Source of the DNA: Photobacterium arenosum
Lineage (GTDB): Bacteria; Pseudomonadota; Gammaproteobacteria; Enterobacterales; Vibrionaceae
Direction of reading: 5' to 3'
Length of the DNA stretch: 64,000 nt
Assembly: GCF_014841115.1 (NCBI RefSeq)
Contig: NZ_JACYTP010000001.1
Location: 595,942 to 659,941, forward strand
Of the stretch, positions 1-8,396 are shown in pieces. Every line of letters starts with the position of its first letter. The stretch's first letter is position 1. The position numbers and the translations under genes are program-made. Under the pieces are notes generated by a model. The model searched no databases. It saw nothing but the letters and a program-made list of their open reading frames with translations, and was not told the DNA's origin.

Positions 1-763
1 GGGTGTATGATGTTAAACGCCCGGCAGGCACAGCTTGTGGGGTAAATTTATCCCCTGGTGATGAAAAGGTCTTCGCTTTTTCTGAAGCCGGAAAACTGCC
101 ATCTTCAACATTCCAGTTTTCCGGAATCAGGCTGGGAACATCCATTTCAGAGTGAATGCTCTCACTGTCGTCAAGAATTTGTCGTTGTGTTGCGCTGTAA
201 TCAACAAACTGTTTGGGTTCGTCATCTTCAATCAGAGACTCAGCTTCTTCATTCACTTCCTGAAGATAAGAAAGCGGTTCGGTAGAATCCGCTTTATCAT
301 CTTGGGGCAGGAACAGCTCTTCTATCGTTCCCTCTCCTAACATTTCAGATTCAGGAGGGAGGATCAGATTTAGACTGTCGACAGGATCATTGCTTTTCAT
401 GTCCGGCATAATATCTTCTGCCAGATTAATGTGATGCACCTCATTCTCAAATCCGGCACTGAATTCATAGCGTCCCATCGAAATAGAATCGCCTTCCTGC
501 AGGACTGTCGGCTGACTTTTCAGCGCACGCTTACCATTGATAAAAGTACCATTAGTGCTGATATCATTGAGATAATATTCACCGTTATAACAGGTGATCA
601 GGGCATGAGTCGCCGATAGATATTTATTATGATCATCAAGATGGAAAACACTCTGAGCACTACGGCCGATTGTTCCGCCCTGACTGTCAAATTCCATTTG
701 CTTTGCCCCGACATATTCTTCCGGGGCACTGTTCACTTTGAGAATGAGGGTTTTGTGCGTCAT
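1..763 (-). CDS. T6SS FHA-domain protein, partial (runs off the left edge)
   Basis: Reading leftward from an ATG at 763, the frame stays open to position 1, so the C-terminus lies outside the window. The N-terminal ~100 residues form a forkhead-associated (FHA) phosphothreonine-binding domain: GTIGRSAQS carries the Gly-Arg-Ser strand turn, SATHALI matches the conserved Ser-x-x-His, and STNGTFING is the typical Asn-Gly-Thr loop. An acidic Ser/Glu/Asp-rich linker follows. FHA proteins of T6SS clusters (TagH/Fha/ImpI) bind targets phosphorylated by the PpkA kinase, and a PpkA-like kinase is encoded at 14187-16169. The gene follows the beta-barrel gene by 8 nt and probably shares its transcript. 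In related clusters tssJ, tssK, tssL and clpV follow FHA, so they may lie to the left. No PppA phosphatase is visible. Confidence 0.88.
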   Translation of the reverse strand, partial: MTHKTLILKVNSAPEEYVGAKQMEFDSQGGTIGRSAQSVFHLDDHNKYLSATHALITCYNGEYYLNDISTNGTFINGKRALKSQPTVLQEGDSISMGRYEFSAGFENEVHHINLAEDIMPDMKSNDPVDSLNLILPPESEMLGEGTIEELFLPQDDKADSTEPLSYLQEVNEEAESLIEDDEPKQFVDYSATQRQILDDSESIHSEMDVPSLIPENWNVEDGSFPASEKAKTFSSPGDKFTPQAVPAGRLTSYT

Positions 764-771
764 AAACGATC

Positions 772-1368
772 TTAGAATAGAAACGATAAGGAAAATTCTA
801 CGCCGCCAAGACCATCATTGACCGGCACGATCAGCGTCGCCTGAGGAGCAATCTGCAAATGCGCATCAGGGTTACTGCCCATTTTTATCACCATTCCGGC
901 ATTAAGCAGTAAGCTGGCTTCGAACGCATTATTATCAGGTAGCTGAGTACCGTACTTGAATTCATCAGCATCGACATGCCAACGTTCACTGTACTCGCTA
1001 TAGGCCAGTGATATACCCGCGCCAAGGTAAGGCGTCAGCCAGCTCGCCAAGGGAATAGCGTACTGAGGCAGTACACGAAACTCATAATTGGTGACTTCCT
1101 GATAAACACCATTCTGGGGTGCAGGAATACTGTCCGCGAAATAATTCAGGCCAAACCACCAGCGCCAGCGGGCACTGTTATCATCGATAGGCCGTGTATG
1201 TACCAGTCCCCAGCGAAGACTTTGGTTCTCACCCGACTCACCTTCCTCGGCAGTCGACGTAAAATCATAGTATGCGCCAGTGACACCAAAGCGTTCACCT
1301 TTGGCAGAGGCGAAGGAAGTATGAATTAAACAATAAGCTATACAGGCTACTGTAAGAAGACGAGGCAT
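772..1368 (-). CDS. Outer-membrane beta-barrel protein in the T6SS FHA operon
   Basis: 198 residues. A signal peptide (MPRLLTVACIAYCLIHTSFASA) is followed by alternating polar and aromatic segments such as RWRWWFGLNYF, YEFRVLPQYAIP and LTPYLGAGISLAYSEY. The protein ends in FSLSFLF, with the C-terminal Phe typical of proteins assembled by the BAM complex. Size and pattern fit an eight-stranded OmpA/OmpW-like barrel. It is the first gene of the leftward unit and lies 8 nt before the FHA gene, so it is probably co-expressed with T6SS parts. It is not one of the 13 core T6SS components. It could help anchor the apparatus or be an accessory porin; the sequence does not decide. Export and barrel fold are inferred with good confidence, function is unknown. 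Confidence 0.7.
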   Translation of the reverse strand: MPRLLTVACIAYCLIHTSFASAKGERFGVTGAYYDFTSTAEEGESGENQSLRWGLVHTRPIDDNSARWRWWFGLNYFADSIPAPQNGVYQEVTNYEFRVLPQYAIPLASWLTPYLGAGISLAYSEYSERWHVDADEFKYGTQLPDNNAFEASLLLNAGMVIKMGSNPDAHLQIAPQATLIVPVNDGLGGVEFSLSFLF

Positions 1369-2111
1369 AATGTTCGCTTTCTCTAATTTAAAAACACCTG
1401 AAAGATAAACGCATAAAAATATGAATTCAAGGCTTGATTGACGCTATCTTTAAATAAGTCATTTTTCCTATTAGATCTGTCATTTTCACTGTATGAGATT
1501 GCGAATTGACAGAAAAATACAGACGTGACCGGTCTGCAAAGGCCTCTCACTAAAACGCCAAACAAATCAATAAAAATTGTGAGATACTCCTCCAAAAAAA
1601 TACAAACAGAAGAAAATTAAGCACAACTCTAATATATTGAATGGAAGTCACAAAAAAGAAGATGAATGATAAATAAACCTCCCCACACTCATGTTAATAA
1701 GACTCAATAACTCATCACTTAACTATAAAAGATATTAAAAAACATAATCTTATCCATAAAAATGAACACAAATTCGTGAGCAGATATTTATCTGTGATCT
1801 TTATCCAGCAAAGTCGGCATTCATTTAGTTTAGTATAATTCTTCCGATTACAATGCATTGCACATGAATGTCATAACCGTGTTAAACACACCTAATTTGT
1901 GGCAACTAACTGCAGGAAACGACACATTACCTGGCGCCTGACTACATCATGGCGAAAGCACATGAAGGAGTTAATAAAGCTTAAAATTAGTCCGCCTTAT
2001 TTTTTAGCATCTACTAATAAACTAAACATTAAGTTAGCGAGCAAGAATGCACTTCATGCCGCAGTAACTCCTTTACTCATAATTACAAGTTTCGAAGTTG
2101 GCTATAAAACA
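1369..2111. other. AT-rich divergent intergenic region between T6SS units
   Basis: About 740 bp separate the leftward barrel/FHA unit from the rightward tagA-tssM unit. The stretch is strongly AT-rich, as is usual for regulatory DNA silenced by H-NS. A TATAAT hexamer occurs at 1834-1839, but no convincing -35 box pairs with it. ACTCAATA at 1702-1709 matches one half of the palindrome at 16415-16432. The tagA frame is open back to a GTG at 1899, but those extra residues do not resemble the family. No RNA gene was recognised. Confidence 0.4.
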
Positions 2112-3392
2112 ATGAAATTCACTGATATTGCACTCAGACCAATATCGGCACAATTGCCTGTTGGTCATGACCCGAAAGAGCTCGATCTCTTTTCTGACTT
2201 AAAAAGAAACGTAAATCGATTAAGCAGTTTTGTCTCTCCAGCACCATGGAAAGAGATTTATACCGCTTCCGAATTGCTTCTGACCCAGCACAGCAAGGAC
2301 TTTCGCTGTGCCAGTTACTACTGCGTCTCTGCCTGCCGTATTGACGGATTAATGGGAGCGGTTAATGGACTCAATGTTCTCAATGATCTGTCCATCGTCT
2401 ACTGGCACACTGCTTTTCCTGCAGTCAATAAACCGAATGCACGCATCCAGTCTTTTGACTGGGTGGCAGAGCAAATGCCATTGGCACTGAGCAAAATTAA
2501 AGTATCACTGAAGGATCTCCCCTTAGTGGAAGCCGGCCACCACCTTGCTCTGAATATTGAGCAGGAACTTCAGCGTCAATTGGGGAAACAAGCCCCATCG
2601 CTGGGTCCGGTTCGCAGACAGTTTACTGAATGGAAAGATCAACTTGATGAACAGGCCGAAAAAGAATTAGCCAAACAAAAACAGCGTCAATTGCCAACGC
2701 CAGCCCCAGCACCAGAAGTGACAAGTCAACCAGCTGCTGAGCAGCCACCTGTCAAAAAACAGGCGGCAATACGCACTCTGCCGGCCTGGTGTTACTGGTT
2801 GGCCACAGTGTTTACACTGGGTTGCCTGGTATTTTCTATTGTCGCAGTCCGGCAATACCTGTACCAGCGTGATATTAAAACTGCAACTGCAGAGCAACTG
2901 GAAAGTATTACATCAAGGCTTATCCAGGCGGAGCCCTATTTCAAGCACAGGCTCAAAGAAGAGGTTCTGACCAGAACCCATGATCTGCTGATGGACTGGA
3001 CAGCTTTTCCTGGACGTGTCTATGAGCACCAGACACTGGAAGAGCTGGCAAATAACGTCAATACACTCTATCCAGACTCCATTGCAGCCAAAGAGTCTGT
3101 GAGCCAGTATCGGGCAGGTAAAGCGGCGCTGGCTCAGGATTATTTGCTCATCAACGACCAGTTCAAACGAGCCAGAACTATCATAGCTAACGCAGCACTA
3201 GTCGATGACAGTGAGAATATTTCAGCGGCCTACCGATTTAGTAATACCCTTTTTCCATTCCTTGGTCGCCTTGATTATTTGGAGAAAGGTCACATAAACC
3301 ATGACGATATTTTAAAAGCACAAAAAACCTTGAGTGCCTATCAATATCGCCTTATGGAACTCACACATAATTTCGAAAATAAAAACCAATAA
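2112..3392 (+). CDS. tagA: TagA-like T6SS protein (ImpA N-terminal plus VasL domain)
   Basis: 426 residues from the ATG at 2112. The N-terminus (ISAQLPVGHDPKELDLFSDL) matches the ImpA_N module shared by TssA-type proteins, with the LLTQHSKDFRCASYY segment typical of that fold. A Pro/Ala/Gln linker leads to a single membrane segment (WCYWLATVFTLGCLVFSIVAV), and a C-terminal region of about 150 residues resembles the VasL domain. This architecture matches V. cholerae VCA0121 TagA, which sits at the distal end of the sheath and stops its polymerisation. The gene lies immediately before tssM, as in V. cholerae, where the order is reversed. The frame extends upstream to a GTG at 1899, but that extension has no family character, so the ATG at 2112 is preferred although its ribosome binding site is weak. 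Confidence 0.8.
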   Translation: MKFTDIALRPISAQLPVGHDPKELDLFSDLKRNVNRLSSFVSPAPWKEIYTASELLLTQHSKDFRCASYYCVSACRIDGLMGAVNGLNVLNDLSIVYWHTAFPAVNKPNARIQSFDWVAEQMPLALSKIKVSLKDLPLVEAGHHLALNIEQELQRQLGKQAPSLGPVRRQFTEWKDQLDEQAEKELAKQKQRQLPTPAPAPEVTSQPAAEQPPVKKQAAIRTLPAWCYWLATVFTLGCLVFSIVAVRQYLYQRDIKTATAEQLESITSRLIQAEPYFKHRLKEEVLTRTHDLLMDWTAFPGRVYEHQTLEELANNVNTLYPDSIAAKESVSQYRAGKAALAQDYLLINDQFKRARTIIANAALVDDSENISAAYRFSNTLFPFLGRLDYLEKGHINHDDILKAQKTLSAYQYRLMELTHNFENKNQ

Positions 3393-3415
3393 AAATTATT
3401 CAGGCAGGTTATATC

Positions 3416-6400
3416 TTGATTAGTAAACTCAAAACGCCAAGAGTATTTATCATACTCTCAGCAGTGCTGCTTTCGGTGATGTATGGCTTATTCTCATATT
3501 TCATTATGGCTTTTCCTGTCAGTCATTACCTGACATGGGGGCCAGTGGTCTTCATCTTTAGTGTAGCAATCTTGCTTCTGATCGGTTACGAAGTAAAAAA
3601 ACGCAAATCACGCTCTACCAGTGATATAGAAACAGAAGAAGAAACCTTGAAGGGGCTATTATCTTCTTTGCTGAAGAGTTCCAGTCATAAGCCTATTTAC
3701 TTACTGTTGGGCAACAAAAAGTCAGGAAAGACATCGCTCCTGACCAGTTCTCATGCCATTAAACCCATAGATCAGAAAAATACGCTGCAAACTGATTACT
3801 TTGTCTGGCATGAGTCAGAAAAGGCGATATACATCAAACCGGCTCCACGTCTGATTTATCAAGATACATCGAATACAGATCAAACTCTCTGGAAAGCGTT
3901 TCTGGAGAAAATTGTCAGTGTTAAGCCCCGCAAACCATTTGCAGGAAGCCTGTATGTGGTGGATCTTGAATTTTTGATCACTCAAGAAGAGTCTCAGCGC
4001 GAGTATATCCTGGATATTATCAATACCCGCCTCAGCGACATCACAGGGATGACCCATACAGCCTTACCTGTGTATGTTTTCCTGTCGAAAATCGACAAAC
4101 TGAAAGGCTTCAAAGAATTTGTTTCTCTCAGTCCGCTGAAAATGCAGCTTGAGCACCTTTCAATATCACTGAAAGATGCCAAAGGTACACTCAATGACGC
4201 CTTTGACAGCGGCTTTTACGCTATTCTGAGCAAGATGGAACAAAGCACGCTTGACTGTGCCGCGATGGAGCGCTCACTGGTCAACAACAGTGCACTGGTG
4301 ACCTTTCCGAAACAGTTCGAGCTTTGTCATAGAATCATCAGGGATACCCTGAACAAAGTGCGGCTGGAAAAGGACGGATTTCACCTTGTTGACCTGCGGG
4401 GTCTTTACTTCACATCCAGCCATCAAGGTGGCCGAAAATACAACCTGCTCGCCAAAGGATGCAGTAATTATTTCAATGTTCCAATGATTGCGTCCGAACA
4501 CGACCAGTTATCAGAGTCACCTCTGTTCACCCGCTTCATTATTGATGAGCAGGTGCTGCCAGAGGCAAACTTTGCCGGTGAAAACAAACGCCACCTGAGG
4601 CAACTCATACGCAGAAGCCATATGACGATGGCCGCTTGTGTCACTTTACTCAGTGTAAGTGGTTACTATTTCTTTACGACCACGCAAAGCAATATTTCCA
4701 TTATCAACCAGCTTCTGGAAGTCGCTGATAATAAAAGTGATGATCACGAGTTCGCCAACCTGAAAAACCAGTTTGCCGTAACATCGAACGGTATTTTGCC
4801 TCTTTATCAGGCCTGGACCAACGCCAGTTATCTTCTGGACAAAAAGCTGATCGATATAAATGTCGATAAACTGGATCAGACGACACAGATTGCCTACCGG
4901 CATTTACTTGACAGCATTCACCTGCAGCTGTTGCCGCTGGTAGAAAAGCATATCCAACGGAAACTGGCCAACAGCAACCTTTCACATCAAGACAAGCTCC
5001 ATTTACTGAAAATGTATCTGATGCTGAATGAAGCGGACAAACGCGATTACAGTTTCCTTCTGAAATCAATTTCGCGTCTGCTCACGGATGATTTCGGCTC
5101 AGAGGGTGCATACGCCAACATACCTCAATATCTGGCGGTGTACTTCAAAACCAACTTCCCGCCTATTGAGATCAACTGGGATCTGGTTCGTACTACACGG
5201 CGAGATCTGCTGTCCCAATCCAAAGTGGATATTGCCTACAGCCAGATTCTCAACAGTGGCAGAGATGCCGATCTCGGCCAGCTCAGCATTCCAAGAGCAA
5301 TAGGTTTCAATTTTGGTGAAATTTTTGATAATGAAAAAAGCAATCTTAATGAACTGAACATCAACAAAATTTATACCGCAACCGGCTTTACCACTTTCTA
5401 TCGCCCTTTATCGGAGTCTTTATCGCACGATTTGATTGCCGACAACTGGGTGCTGGGTTTGTCAAATAACACTCTGCCGTCGGACGAAGAGCTTAAAGCC
5501 TTTCAGGCCAAGGTGCGCCGCAAATATACTGACGACTATATCAATGTCTGGCGTACAGCCATTAGCGATTTACGCTTTAAGCAGTATGACAACATAGTTG
5601 AAATAACCAATGCGATTGACACTCTGTCAGGCCCGACATCGCCGTTAAGCACCATACTGAATCTGTTGTATACCAACACCAAATATTCGCCAGAAGCTGG
5701 TGCACTGGCTCAGATGACATTGAAGGATGAACGCCTCAACCAAGCGGTAGATCTGTTAAAAGACTCGGCAGAGAAAGTGATCGAGCCTGACTATGAGTTG
5801 ATGAAAAGGGTCGAAAAAGCTTTTGCCGTTATCAATACCCTGCAAACCAGTGAAACAGAAAACTCACAAGCTCCGTGGGATCAGGTAATCAGTTCGCTCA
5901 GCAATCTGCGAGCCTATCTGAAACAGATCACCGATGCGCCAAATGTACAGCAAGCAGCCTTAATAGCCGCCAAAGCCAGAATGCGTGAAACCGCGGCGGA
6001 TCCCATTGTTCGCTTGAAGCAGGTCGCTCAAAAAGCGCCCGAACCTGTAAAAAGCTGGCTGAATGAAATCGCCCATCAGGCGTGGGCTGTCTTGCTGGCT
6101 GAATCACAATTGGGTATTCAGGAGTTATGGACCAGTAATGTCTACAGTAAATTTGAACTTGTTGGTCAGAACAAATATCCGTTCACCAAACATGCTGAAA
6201 CTGAGATTTCGCTGACCGATTTCGAAGAGTTTTTTGCTGCGCAAGGCACCCTGGACAGCTTCATTGATGACACGCTTTCGCCTTTCTATGACACAAATTT
6301 GTGGCAGGCCAAACGTGTTGATGGCGAAACATTGCAGCTATCGCAAGAAATGATCACCCAGATGAAGAACTACACCATGATCAAGAATGTGCTTTTCGAT

Positions 6401-6811
6401 CCCACGTCGAACAAGTTCAACATCGATTTCAGTTCACGCTTTATCGATCTGGATTCCAGCGCAATACGGGCCAGCCTGAACTTCGGTGGTGAAAGTCTGG
6501 ATTATTACCATGGCCCGGCAAAGAGTAAGCAGTTTGTGTGGCCACCGGAAAGTAACGAGTTTTTCGTGAACGTCAACATTCAGGACATCACGTCCAGCGG
6601 CGAGCAACACAGAAAAGCAAAGGAAGGGTTTTGGTCCATTTTCCGACTGTTAAATGAGTCGCAGCTCGAGCCTACATCGGATGGTGGATTCAACGCGGAC
6701 ATTCTTGTTTCAGGGCGACACATGACGGTAAAAATCAAACCGTCTAACTCTAATAATCCGTTCCTTTTACAAGAACTGTATAACTTCTCTGTTCCAAGAG
6801 ATATCCAATAA
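3416..6811 (+). CDS. tssM: TssM/IcmF/VasK, inner-membrane T6SS core protein
   Basis: 1131 residues. TssM links the TssL/TssJ membrane complex and spans the periplasm. Two N-terminal membrane segments are visible (about residues 9-31 and 41-58), then a cytosolic NTPase-like domain with an intact P-loop, GNKKSGKT, at residues 99-106. A third membrane segment lies near residue 410 (MTMAACVTLLSVSGYYFF), followed by a large periplasmic region with IcmF-related and C-terminal domains. Length is normal for the family. The start is a TTG at 3416 preceded by AGGCAGG; no ATG lies nearby. The gene begins 23 nt after tagA, so the two are probably cotranscribed. Confidence 0.95.
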   Translation: MISKLKTPRVFIILSAVLLSVMYGLFSYFIMAFPVSHYLTWGPVVFIFSVAILLLIGYEVKKRKSRSTSDIETEEETLKGLLSSLLKSSSHKPIYLLLGNKKSGKTSLLTSSHAIKPIDQKNTLQTDYFVWHESEKAIYIKPAPRLIYQDTSNTDQTLWKAFLEKIVSVKPRKPFAGSLYVVDLEFLITQEESQREYILDIINTRLSDITGMTHTALPVYVFLSKIDKLKGFKEFVSLSPLKMQLEHLSISLKDAKGTLNDAFDSGFYAILSKMEQSTLDCAAMERSLVNNSALVTFPKQFELCHRIIRDTLNKVRLEKDGFHLVDLRGLYFTSSHQGGRKYNLLAKGCSNYFNVPMIASEHDQLSESPLFTRFIIDEQVLPEANFAGENKRHLRQLIRRSHMTMAACVTLLSVSGYYFFTTTQSNISIINQLLEVADNKSDDHEFANLKNQFAVTSNGILPLYQAWTNASYLLDKKLIDINVDKLDQTTQIAYRHLLDSIHLQLLPLVEKHIQRKLANSNLSHQDKLHLLKMYLMLNEADKRDYSFLLKSISRLLTDDFGSEGAYANIPQYLAVYFKTNFPPIEINWDLVRTTRRDLLSQSKVDIAYSQILNSGRDADLGQLSIPRAIGFNFGEIFDNEKSNLNELNINKIYTATGFTTFYRPLSESLSHDLIADNWVLGLSNNTLPSDEELKAFQAKVRRKYTDDYINVWRTAISDLRFKQYDNIVEITNAIDTLSGPTSPLSTILNLLYTNTKYSPEAGALAQMTLKDERLNQAVDLLKDSAEKVIEPDYELMKRVEKAFAVINTLQTSETENSQAPWDQVISSLSNLRAYLKQITDAPNVQQAALIAAKARMRETAADPIVRLKQVAQKAPEPVKSWLNEIAHQAWAVLLAESQLGIQELWTSNVYSKFELVGQNKYPFTKHAETEISLTDFEEFFAAQGTLDSFIDDTLSPFYDTNLWQAKRVDGETLQLSQEMITQMKNYTMIKNVLFDPTSNKFNIDFSSRFIDLDSSAIRASLNFGGESLDYYHGPAKSKQFVWPPESNEFFVNVNIQDITSSGEQHRKAKEGFWSIFRLLNESQLEPTSDGGFNADILVSGRHMTVKIKPSNSNNPFLLQELYNFSVPRDIQ

Positions 6812-6844
6812 GTTGGTAGCTTAGGTTAATCAAAGTCGAGAATA

Positions 6845-7300
6845 ATGATAATGAATACTTTACACAGCAACAGCATTGACCGAATTGATAGGAAGATATT
6901 GTCAAACCTGCTGATTAACGGACGTGAATCGATCGCAAATATGGCCCGCAATGTGGGCCTTTCCAGAACCGCCGTCGCCGAGCGGATTACGCGAATGGAA
7001 AAGTCCGGCGTTATCGAAGGTTACACTGCCAAAATCGGGACCCAAAAAAGCGCAACTATGACCAGCTGTTACCTGCTGATCAAATGCGAAAATGGCTGGA
7101 AGAAAAAAGTGTGTGACAGCCTGAGAGAAATTCCGGAGATTAAATCCATCAGTGTCGTCGGTGGTGGGTTTGACATCATCACTTTACTGGAGGCTGCTTC
7201 ATTACACCTGATGAATGAACTGTGTGATGAAGCAGAAAACATTGTCGGCATTAAGGAGCTGCATACCACAGTCGTATTCCACAGCCCTATTTGCCGCTAG
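6845..7300 (+). CDS. Lrp/AsnC-family transcriptional regulator
   Basis: 151 residues. The N-terminus (IDRIDRKILSNLLINGRESI) and the helix-turn-helix ARNVGLSRTAVAERITRME are typical of Lrp/AsnC regulators. The C-terminal RAM ligand-binding/oligomerisation domain follows (SVVGGGFDIITLLEA). It starts 33 nt after tssM on the same strand and converges on tssG across a strong hairpin, so it may be transcribed with tagA-tssM. Lrp-type proteins usually answer to amino acids or other small ligands. The position suggests that it acts on this T6SS cluster or on itself, but the sequence does not prove a target. A second in-frame ATG at 6851 is also possible. Confidence 0.9.
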   Translation: MIMNTLHSNSIDRIDRKILSNLLINGRESIANMARNVGLSRTAVAERITRMEKSGVIEGYTAKIGTQKSATMTSCYLLIKCENGWKKKVCDSLREIPEIKSISVVGGGFDIITLLEAASLHLMNELCDEAENIVGIKELHTTVVFHSPICR

Positions 7301-7341
7301 GCGCCCGAATCACGCTTAGCCGCTTCATTACGGCATTACCC

Positions 7342-7391
7342 ACCTGGCACTCTACCATGCAGTCAATACTGCAGGCAGCAGAGTGCCAGGT
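7342..7391. terminator. Bidirectional hairpin between lrp-like gene and tssG
   Basis: A perfect 12-bp outer stem (ACCTGGCACTCT at 7342-7353 pairing with AGAGTGCCAGGT at 7380-7391) encloses a smaller TGCAGT/ACTGCA stem. It sits between convergent genes and could end both transcripts. No long T tract follows on either strand. Confidence 0.7.
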
Positions 7392-7397
7392 ACTCAT

Positions 7398-8396
7398 CTA
7401 GACAGCACCGATGATCACCACTGTCTGTTTATCACCTTGCACTTTACCCAACCAACTGACCTGTCCAAGCCGGTTCGCTTCCTTCGAACCCAAAATGCTG
7501 GCAGGTAATCCATCCGTTTTCACTTCCAGTTTCAGATCCCAGGCCATAGGGTCGCGCAATACAAAACGCATCAGCTCTTTGAGTAACCCGTAACCCTGTT
7601 CACCCGGCAAAAAATGACAGTATTGCTCATAATCCAATTCATGGAAGACCAGATTAAATTTACCCGTGATATCGGTAAGGTGATCACCCAAGTGATAATC
7701 CTGGCCCAGCACACAGTTAACATGCCCTAAGCGGTTAAGCTGTGAAGGGGCAATTTTCACCCTGCGGGGTACCCACTGTTCAATACTGACTTTTGCCAGA
7801 TTAAAGCAGTGAGCCACAATACCTGACACCAGATTTGGAGAGCGCGTTCTTGAAGATAACTGGCCAATATAAGAGAGCAGTTTTGCCCTGTCGAAGTTAA
7901 AATCACTGTCTTCGCTGAGATCAGAAGAAATACCAACCAGGTTAAACAGATTACGGGACAGCGGGTCGACCGCCCCGGATTCGTACCGGACATGGTATCT
8001 GTATTTTTTCCATATCCGGTACAAGTGTGAGAGATACCTGTGATGAAAGAAATCGAAAAAATCTTTCACCGGATTATCTTCACCATCCCGGCCGGCCAGC
8101 TTTTCTGTATATGCGGTGGGTAAAGGTGAGCCAGTACCGTGCAGACCACCGAAATTCACCGTCAGGCTGGGAACATCTCTGTTATCCCATTGCACAGACT
8201 CAAACTGCGAAATATCAGAGCGGGGAAAACCCAGCTCAGGCGAAATGCGAAACCGCAGAAACTCCTGCTGCGGTGTTTTCGCCTGGCCTACAGAGGCAAA
8301 TTGTACGGATGTTTTCTTTTTCTCAGCGGCCTCCAGTAAATAAACGGCCTGAAAAAAAGCATACTCATGGCTGGACTGATTGATCTTATCTATCAT
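7398..8396 (-). CDS. tssG: TssG, T6SS baseplate wedge protein
   Basis: 332 residues from the ATG at 8396, whose ATGA overlaps the tssF stop by 4 nt; this coupling decides the start over an upstream in-frame codon. TssG pairs with TssF and TssE in the baseplate wedge. Family features include the N-terminal YAFFQAVYLLE helix, the FRISPELGFPRSDISQFE region, VNFGGLHGTGSPLP, and the FFDFFHHRYLSHLYRIWKKY segment. It is the last gene of the ppkA-tssABCEFG operon and is followed by the hairpin at 7342-7391. Confidence 0.95.
   Translation of the reverse strand: MIDKINQSSHEYAFFQAVYLLEAAEKKKTSVQFASVGQAKTPQQEFLRFRISPELGFPRSDISQFESVQWDNRDVPSLTVNFGGLHGTGSPLPTAYTEKLAGRDGEDNPVKDFFDFFHHRYLSHLYRIWKKYRYHVRYESGAVDPLSRNLFNLVGISSDLSEDSDFNFDRAKLLSYIGQLSSRTRSPNLVSGIVAHCFNLAKVSIEQWVPRRVKIAPSQLNRLGHVNCVLGQDYHLGDHLTDITGKFNLVFHELDYEQYCHFLPGEQGYGLLKELMRFVLRDPMAWDLKLEVKTDGLPASILGSKEANRLGQVSWLGKVQGDKQTVVIIGAV

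Noticed and set aside
1889..1912. Sigma-54 promoter before tagA (TGGCA...TGC)
   Set aside because: The GG-to-GC spacing is one base short of the strict -24/-12 requirement and the flanks do not match.
1899..2111. N-terminal extension of TagA from a GTG at 1899
   Set aside because: The 71 extra residues show no ImpA_N similarity and the family begins at the ATG at 2112.
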